From Intrasporangium calvum (lineage in GTDB: Bacteria; Actinomycetota; Actinomycetes; Actinomycetales; Dermatophilaceae), in contig NZ_JAPFQL010000022.1 of NCBI RefSeq assembly GCF_028446585.1, forward strand, positions 1-40,500: a stretch of 40,500 nucleotides of DNA. Reading direction: 5' to 3'. The notes under the pieces are model-generated. The model saw only the letters and a program-made list of their open reading frames with translations, searched no databases and had not been told where the DNA came from. Position 1 is the stretch's first letter. The number at the start of each line of letters is the position of its first letter. Of the stretch, positions 36,101 through 40,500 are shown in pieces. Made by a program: the position numbers and the translations under genes.

Positions 36101-36613
36101 TCAGGCGCTGCGGAGCGAGCGGTCGGTGATGGACCGGCCACCCCGCCCGACAGCCACCATGCCGGACTGGACGAGCTCCTTGATGCCGAAGGGCTCGAGG
36201 ACGTCGAGCAGGGCCTTGAGCTTGTCGGTCGTGCCGGTCGCCTCGATGACGACCGCGTCTGTGGTCACGTCGACGACCTTGGCCTTGAAGAGCTGGATCG
36301 TGTCGATGACCTGGGTGCGCGTCGTCGCGTCCGCACGGACCTTGACGAGCAGGATCTCGCGCTGGACCGACGAGGCCGGGTCGAGCTCGACGACCTTGAG
36401 CACCTCGATCAGCTTGTTGAGCTGCTTGGTGACCTGCTCGAGGGCGCTGCCCTCGACCTCCACGACGACCGTCATCCGCGAGATCTCGGGGATCTCGGTC
36501 GGACCGACGGCGAGGGAGTCGATGTTGAAACCGCGGCGGGAGAACAGGCCCGCCACGCGCGTCAGGACGCCGGGCTTGTTCTCCACCAGGACCGAAAGGG
36601 TGTGCTTGCTCAT
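36101..36613 (-). CDS. ilvN: Acetolactate synthase small (regulatory) subunit IlvN
   Basis: This 170-residue subunit gives acetohydroxyacid synthase its full activity and valine feedback inhibition. An N-terminal ACT domain (HTLSVLVENKPGVLTRVAGLF, NIDSLAVGPTE) is followed by the C-terminal dimer domain (AKVVDVTTDAVVIEATGTTDKL). The ATG is ten bases after the ilvB stop. The length is normal for the actinobacterial IlvN/IlvH type. Confidence 0.96.
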   Translation of the reverse strand: MSKHTLSVLVENKPGVLTRVAGLFSRRGFNIDSLAVGPTEIPEISRMTVVVEVEGSALEQVTKQLNKLIEVLKVVELDPASSVQREILLVKVRADATTRTQVIDTIQLFKAKVVDVTTDAVVIEATGTTDKLKALLDVLEPFGIKELVQSGMVAVGRGGRSITDRSLRSA

Positions 36614-36623
36614 CGGTGCTTCC

Positions 36624-38519
36624 TCACTCCTCGCGTTCCCACACGGGCGCCTCGTGTCGGGCGGCCAGGATCTTGTCGTTGCTGACGCCGGCGGGGACCA
36701 TCGGCCAGACCATCGCGTCGCGGTGGACGACGAAGTCGATGATGACCGGCCGGTCGTTGGTCTCGAGCGCCTGCTTGATGACCGCGTCGACCTCCTCGGG
36801 CGTCTCCGCCCGCAGGCCGAGGCAACCGTAGGCGTCGGCGAGCTTGACGAAGTCCGGGACCCGCTGCTGCATCGGCTGGAGGTCGGTGTTGGAGTAGCGC
36901 TCGTTGTAGAAGAGGGTCTGCCACTGCCGGACCATGCCGAGCGAGCTGTTGTTGATCACCGCCACCTTGATCGGGATGTTGTTGATGACGCAGGTGGCGA
37001 GCTCCTGGTTCGTCATCTGGAAGCAGCCGTCGCCGTCGATCGCCCAGACCGTGCGGTCCGGCTCGGCGACCTTGGCGCCCATCGCGGCGGGCACCGCGTA
37101 GCCCATCGTGCCGAGGCCCCCTGAGTTGAGCCAGGCGTTGGGCCGCTCGTACTGGACGAACTGGGCCGCCCACATCTGGTGCTGGCCCACGCCGGCGACG
37201 TAGGTGCCCTCCGGACCCGTCAGCTGGCCGATCCGCTGGATGACGTACTGCGGCGACAGGGTGCCGTCCTCGGTTTCGGTCCAGCCGAGGGGGAAGGTCT
37301 CCTTCCAGCCGTTGACCCGCTCACGCCACGCGGCGTAGTCCCAGCCGCCGGCACCGGCGACACCGGCGACACCGTCGGCACCGTCCGGCCCGGCGCTCGC
37401 CTGGTCGGCGCGGATCTGCTCGATGAGGTCCCCGATGACCTCGCCCACGTCGCCGACGATCGGCACGTCGGCGGCCCGGTTCTTCGAGATCTCGGCCGGG
37501 TCGATGTCCGCGTGGATGACCTTCGCCTCGGGGGCGAACGTCGACAGCTGGCCCGTCACCCGGTCGTCGAAGCGGGCACCGAGGGCGATGATGAGGTCCG
37601 ACTTCTGCAGGCCCGTGACGGCGGCGACGGTGCCGTGCATGCCGGGCATGCCCAGGTTGAGCGGGTTGCTGTCCGGCACGGTGCCGCGAGCCATCAGCGT
37701 CGTGACGACCGGGATCTGGGTCAGCTCGACGAGCTCACGCAGCTTGTCGCTCGCGTGGGCGCGGACGACGCCGCCACCGACGTAGAGGACCGGCCGCTGG
37801 GCGGCAGCGATGAGGCGCGAGGCCTCCCGGATCTGCTTGCTGTGCGGTCGGGTCACCGGTCGGTAGCCGGGCAGGTCGATCGGCGGCGGCCAGCTGAACG
37901 TCGTCGTCGCCTGGAGCGCGTCCTTGCTGATGTCGACGAGGACCGGGCCGGGGCGGCCGGTGCTCGCCACGTGGAAGGCCTCGGCGACCGCCTGGGCGAT
38001 CTTCGCCGGGTCGGTGACGAGGTAGTTGTGCTTGGTGATCGGCATGGTGATGCCGCGGATGTCCGCCTCCTGGAAGGCGTCGCTGCCGATGCTGGCGCTC
38101 GACACCTGACCGGTGATCGCGACCATCGGGACCGAGTCCATGTGGGCGTCAGCGATTGCCGTGACGAGGTTCGTCGCACCGGGGCCCGAGGTCGCCATGC
38201 AGACGCCGACCTTGCCGGTCGCGGAGGCGTAGCCCTCGGCGGCGTGGCCCGCGCCCTGCTCGTGGCGGACGAGGATGTGGCGGACCTTGTTCGAGTCGAG
38301 CATCGGGTCGTAGGCGGGCAGGATCGCCCCGCCCGGGATGCCGAAGACCGTGTCGGCACCGACCGCCTCGAGCGCGAGTACGAGAGCCTGGGCACCGGTG
38401 ACCTCGACGGCCTCCACGACGGGAGCCGGGGCGGCGCTCGTCGGGTCGGTGGGGGGCTTCGGGCGGGCCCGCTGGGCCACGTCCGCGGGCGAAGGTGCCT
38501 GCTTCGTGGTTTCGCTCAC
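36624..38519 (-). CDS. ilvB: Acetolactate synthase large (catalytic) subunit IlvB
   Basis: This ThDP enzyme joins two pyruvates or pyruvate and 2-oxobutyrate. The 631-residue protein has [13 protein letters not shown], the ThDP glutamate in [18 protein letters not shown]-type central-domain motifs and the [12 protein letters not shown]...[12 protein letters not shown] ThDP/Mg site. An Ala/Gly/Val-rich insertion ([16 protein letters not shown]) lies in the linker near residue 395. GTG 38519 with GGAGAG four bases upstream is chosen; the first 45 residues are Pro/Ala-rich and probably flexible. A terminator with leader peptide lies upstream (38593-38687), so attenuation by branched-chain amino acids is expected. 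Confidence 0.96.
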   Translation of the reverse strand: MSETTKQAPSPADVAQRARPKPPTDPTSAAPAPVVEAVEVTGAQALVLALEAVGADTVFGIPGGAILPAYDPMLDSNKVRHILVRHEQGAGHAAEGYASATGKVGVCMATSGPGATNLVTAIADAHMDSVPMVAITGQVSSASIGSDAFQEADIRGITMPITKHNYLVTDPAKIAQAVAEAFHVASTGRPGPVLVDISKDALQATTTFSWPPPIDLPGYRPVTRPHSKQIREASRLIAAAQRPVLYVGGGVVRAHASDKLRELVELTQIPVVTTLMARGTVPDSNPLNLGMPGMHGTVAAVTGLQKSDLIIALGARFDDRVTGQLSTFAPEAKVIHADIDPAEISKNRAADVPIVGDVGEVIGDLIEQIRADQASAGPDGADGVAGVAGAGGWDYAAWRERVNGWKETFPLGWTETEDGTLSPQYVIQRIGQLTGPEGTYVAGVGQHQMWAAQFVQYERPNAWLNSGGLGTMGYAVPAAMGAKVAEPDRTVWAIDGDGCFQMTNQELATCVINNIPIKVAVINNSSLGMVRQWQTLFYNERYSNTDLQPMQQRVPDFVKLADAYGCLGLRAETPEEVDAVIKQALETNDRPVIIDFVVHRDAMVWPMVPAGVSNDKILAARHEAPVWEREE

Positions 38520-38592
38520 GGTTCTCTCCGGTTCGCTCGGCTGGGATGCCTGGTTCGGTTCTGATGGGGGCAGGGCCCCCGGGTGCGGCCAC

Positions 38593-38627
38593 AAAAAAAC
38601 CCCTCAGTCCTGTGGCGGACGGAAGGG
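38593..38627 (-). terminator. ilvB attenuator terminator
   Basis: On the minus strand CCCCTTCCGTCC-GCCAC-AGGACTGAGGGG gives a stem (CCCCT/AGGGG and GTCC/GGAC around a small internal loop), followed by seven T residues. It is 74 bases upstream of the ilvB start, so it is an early terminator rather than an end-of-operon one. Confidence 0.85.
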
Positions 38628-38630
38628 GAA

Positions 38631-38662
38631 GCGCGCTGACCGGTGCTGCTGGTCGGCGCGCT
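38631..38662 (-). promoter_or_regulatory. ilvB attenuator first hairpin
   Basis: AGCGCGCCGACC and GGTCAGCGCGCT pair over 12 positions with one C-A mismatch and a nine-base loop. The hairpin begins at the leader-peptide stop codon, the same arrangement as in the cimA leader. A mutually exclusive antiterminator is less obvious here (only TCAG/CTGA). Confidence 0.7.
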
Positions 38663-38687
38663 ATGGAAGTACGAGAATTCGGGCCAC
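38661..38687 (-). CDS. Leader peptide of the ilvB attenuator
   Basis: GTG 38687 begins M-A-R-I-L-V-L-P and stops at TAG, directly against the first attenuator hairpin. Four consecutive codons are Ile-Leu-Val-Leu, the end products of the pathway. An in-frame TGA two codons upstream excludes a longer peptide. No ribosome site is evident, so a leaderless transcript is possible. Confidence 0.65.
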   Translation of the reverse strand: MARILVLP

Positions 38688-38738
38688 GGGTCAACCGTCC
38701 TACGGGCCCCGGGGGAAGTCAATCGACCGTGCTGCGCG

Positions 38739-38778
38739 TCTCACCATGTGGTGACGTGATCTCACCAACCGTCGGTGA
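38739..38778. promoter_or_regulatory. Candidate operator array between ilvB and the GNAT genes
   Basis: TCACCATGTGGTGA (38741-38754) is a palindrome with a two-base centre. A second inverted pair TCACC (38762-38766)/GGTGA (38774-38778) follows. TCTCACCA repeats directly at 38739 and 38760, exactly 21 bases apart. The regulator is unknown. Confidence 0.35.
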
Positions 38779-38859
38779 CGTGGGCCGGCGCCACTGGGTC
38801 TCAGCCAGGAGCGGAAAGTCGGTTGTTGGGACTGCCGAGCGGTCGGGACACTGGCCCGC

Positions 38860-39558
38860 ATGGGACACACCGTCGCTGACCTGCTGCCGATGCTGGGCCT
38901 GCGCATCTCGGCCGGGCCCATCCAGCTGAGCGGCATCACGGACGATGACCTCACGCAGCTGGCCGCCATCGCCAAGGGCGGCATCCACGACCCGGCGGTC
39001 ATGCCGTTCGCGGTGCCGTGGACAGATGTGGCCGACGACGACTTCAACCAGCGCTTCGCCCAGTACCACTGGCAGACGCGTGCCTCCTTCTCGACGGAGG
39101 CCTGGGAGCTCAACCTCGCCGTGCGCTTCGAGGGCGCGCTGGTCGGCGTTCAGGGCTTCTCGACCAAGGACTTCCTCGTGACGCAGTCGGGGGAGACAGG
39201 ATCGTGGCTGGGTCGCCCTCACCAGGGCAAGGGCATCGGAACGCTCATGCGCCAGACCATGTGCGCGTTCCTCTTCGACCACCTCGGCGCCGTGGAGATC
39301 ACCTCCGGTGCCTTCACCGACAACCCGGCCTCGATGGCAGTGAGCCGCAAGGTCGGGTACCAGCCCAGCGGCATACGGCGACTTCAGCGACGACCCGGCG
39401 AGCTGGCGCTCAACCAGACGCTGGTCCTGCATCCTGGGACCTTCCGACGTGGCCCGCACCCGCTGCACGTCGAAGGCCTGGCGGCCTTCCGGCACTCCAT
39501 CGGCCTCGCCCCCACCCAGACCGCCACGCATGCGGACCCTCCGGAGGAGCACTCATGA
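38860..39558 (+). CDS. GNAT-family N-acetyltransferase (RimJ/RimL type)
   Basis: This is a 232-residue acetyltransferase with one GNAT domain. The acetyl-CoA pyrophosphate loop appears as RPHQGKGIGTLMRQTM (motif Q/RxxGxG/A), preceded by the beta strand SGETGSWLG and followed by ITSGAFTDNPASMAVSRKVGYQ, the N-x-x-S-x-x-V-x-x-K-x-G-Y pattern of RimJ/RimL enzymes that acetylate protein N-termini or small molecules. The substrate is unknown. The stop overlaps the next start (ATGA). A full repeat copy lies at 39362-39376 within the gene. Confidence 0.85.
   Translation: MGHTVADLLPMLGLRISAGPIQLSGITDDDLTQLAAIAKGGIHDPAVMPFAVPWTDVADDDFNQRFAQYHWQTRASFSTEAWELNLAVRFEGALVGVQGFSTKDFLVTQSGETGSWLGRPHQGKGIGTLMRQTMCAFLFDHLGAVEITSGAFTDNPASMAVSRKVGYQPSGIRRLQRRPGELALNQTLVLHPGTFRRGPHPLHVEGLAAFRHSIGLAPTQTATHADPPEEHS
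39362..39376 (-). repeat. GTATGCCGCTGGGCT motif copy (in GNAT gene)
   Basis: This is a full 15-bp copy opposite the coding strand, read in the unusual frame Gln-Pro-Ser-Gly-Ile-Arg directly after the conserved VGYQ. Confidence 0.7.
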
Positions 39559-40490
39559 CCATCTCGCAGCGGGACATCAACGACCTCGGGCTCGAGGGCT
39601 GCACCACGCGTCCGTTGGCCCTCTCTGACACCTCGGCGGTCTTCGAGCTCATGGCGGCCGACGAGCTGGAGAGCATCGGGATGGTGGCCATCGAGGAGGC
39701 GGACCTCGTCAGCGACTGGCAGCGCCCCAGCTTCGACCTCGTGACACAGAGCATCGGCGTGTTCGACGGTGCGGACCTGGTCGGCTACGCCGAGGTGTCC
39801 TCCGGCCGTCGAGCCACCGCCGTCGTCGCCGGCGACCACCGCGGCCGCGGGGTCGGCACCGCTCTGGCCCGGTGGACCGAGCGGGTCAGCCGTCGGGACG
39901 GCAGCGGCCTCGTCGGCCAACCCGTGCCCGCCGGGTCCCACGGCGAGCGGCTGCTCCGGGATCTCGGGTACGAGGTCCTGTGGACGTCGTGGGTGCTCGA
40001 GATGCCGCAGGGCAGGACGATCGAGCCGCAGCCGATACCCGAGGGGTACGCGATTCGCGCCGCGGAAGGGGACGCCGACTACCGTGCGGCGCACCTCGTC
40101 GTGGAGGATGCCTTCCTCGAGTGGGCCGACCGGGAGCGCGAGCCCTACTCCGACTTCACCGCGCAGGTCGTCGAACGACCCGGTTTCGAGCCGTGGCACC
40201 TGCGGCTCATGACGGACCCCTCGGGGGCAGTCGTCGGCACGTCGATCCTGCAGCTGACCGGGGACACCGGGTTCGTCAGTCGCCTCGCCGTGCGGCGGGA
40301 CCAGCGCCACCGCGGCCTGGCCCGGGCCCTCCTCGTCGACTCCTTCGAGCGCGCACGTGAGCACGGCGCGACGAGGTCTGAACTGTCGACGGACTCGCGC
40401 ACCGGCGCCCTGAGCCTCTACGAGAAGGTCGGCATGCAGGTCACGTCCACGTGGCGGCACTGGGCCATCGACACGTCCCGCCAGCCCTGA
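39555..40490 (+). CDS. Tandem-domain GNAT acetyltransferase
   Basis: This 311-residue protein has two GNAT halves. The N-half carries AGDHRGRGVGTALARW (acetyl-CoA loop) near residue 95, and the C-half VRRDQRHRGLARALLVDSF near residue 255, followed by STDSRTGALSLYEKVGM. The two-domain layout recalls mycothiol synthase MshD, but the MshD-specific features cannot be confirmed by eye and the N-half is more diverged. The ATG overlaps the upstream GNAT stop, so the pair forms an operon. The gene ends ten bases from the window edge. Confidence 0.85.
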   Translation: MTISQRDINDLGLEGCTTRPLALSDTSAVFELMAADELESIGMVAIEEADLVSDWQRPSFDLVTQSIGVFDGADLVGYAEVSSGRRATAVVAGDHRGRGVGTALARWTERVSRRDGSGLVGQPVPAGSHGERLLRDLGYEVLWTSWVLEMPQGRTIEPQPIPEGYAIRAAEGDADYRAAHLVVEDAFLEWADREREPYSDFTAQVVERPGFEPWHLRLMTDPSGAVVGTSILQLTGDTGFVSRLAVRRDQRHRGLARALLVDSFERAREHGATRSELSTDSRTGALSLYEKVGMQVTSTWRHWAIDTSRQP

Positions 40491-40500
40491 CCACCCGCCT

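Noticed and set aside
38520-38594. Longer IlvB starting at ATG 38594
   Set aside because: That start lies on the attenuator terminator and has no ribosome site. GTG 38519 has one and gives a normal length.
38666-38694. TTGACC-N17-TACTTC as the ilvB promoter
   Set aside because: Spacing is ideal, but the start would fall inside the leader peptide and first hairpin and destroy the attenuator, which has strong independent support. It is kept only as an alternative.

Overview
The window is high-GC DNA with GTG starts, strong Shine-Dalgarno sites and tightly overlapping genes. It also has a BioQ-type TetR regulator on the biotin operon and a citramalate synthase. Together these point to an actinobacterium, most likely a member of the Micrococcales (possibly Intrasporangiaceae; the genus is inference only). 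Almost everything is coded on the minus strand except the biotin operon and two acetyltransferases at the right end.

Region 1 (1-13.5 kb) is accessory. A near-complete IS21-family element (istA/istB with 52-bp inverted ends; its left tip lies about 2 bases outside the window) is followed by a decayed ISL3-type transposase with two frameshifts, a small orphan gene and an IS3 orfA scrap. Then come a probable immunity gene and a 2,891-residue secreted RHS/YD-repeat protein whose variable C-terminus looks like a deaminase toxin. The immunity candidate starts inside the toxin stop codon.

Region 2 (13.5-18.4 kb) is the biotin locus: bioQ diverges from bioB-bioA-bioF/bioD. BioF and BioD are fused in one reading frame, and two tandem BioQ operators lie at the bioB promoter. 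It converges on cimA, with overlapping 3' ends.

Region 3 (18.4-27 kb) holds cimA, preceded by a leader-peptide attenuator, and a minus-strand catabolic operon: APC permease, GntR/FadR regulator, glutamine-synthetase-like ligase, aldehyde dehydrogenase, SDR and class C26 hydrolase. It resembles the Puu gamma-glutamyl route but has an SDR and no amine oxidase. This fits an amino-alcohol such as ethanolamine better than putrescine (inference).

Region 4 (27-38.7 kb) carries ilvE with a HAD phosphatase, leuB, serA, a periplasmic copper/Dyp-peroxidase operon, and ilvB-ilvN-ilvC behind a second attenuator (leader peptide containing Ile-Leu-Val-Leu). Between leuB and serA lies a compact unit with a promoter, a heavily self-complementary leader, a 26-codon ORF and a hairpin. 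Region 5 (38.8-40.5 kb) has two overlapping GNAT acetyltransferase genes.

The most unusual signal is an 11-bp core, GTATGCCGCTG, present 13 times perfectly (plus one degenerate copy). It occurs inside genes, mostly read as Tyr-Ala-Ala or Ala-Ala-Tyr, between genes, and as head-to-head pairs forming hairpins after serA and ilvC. It is absent from the IS/toxin end (1-8.9 kb). That pattern resembles a DNA-uptake-sequence or other genome-wide recognition motif.
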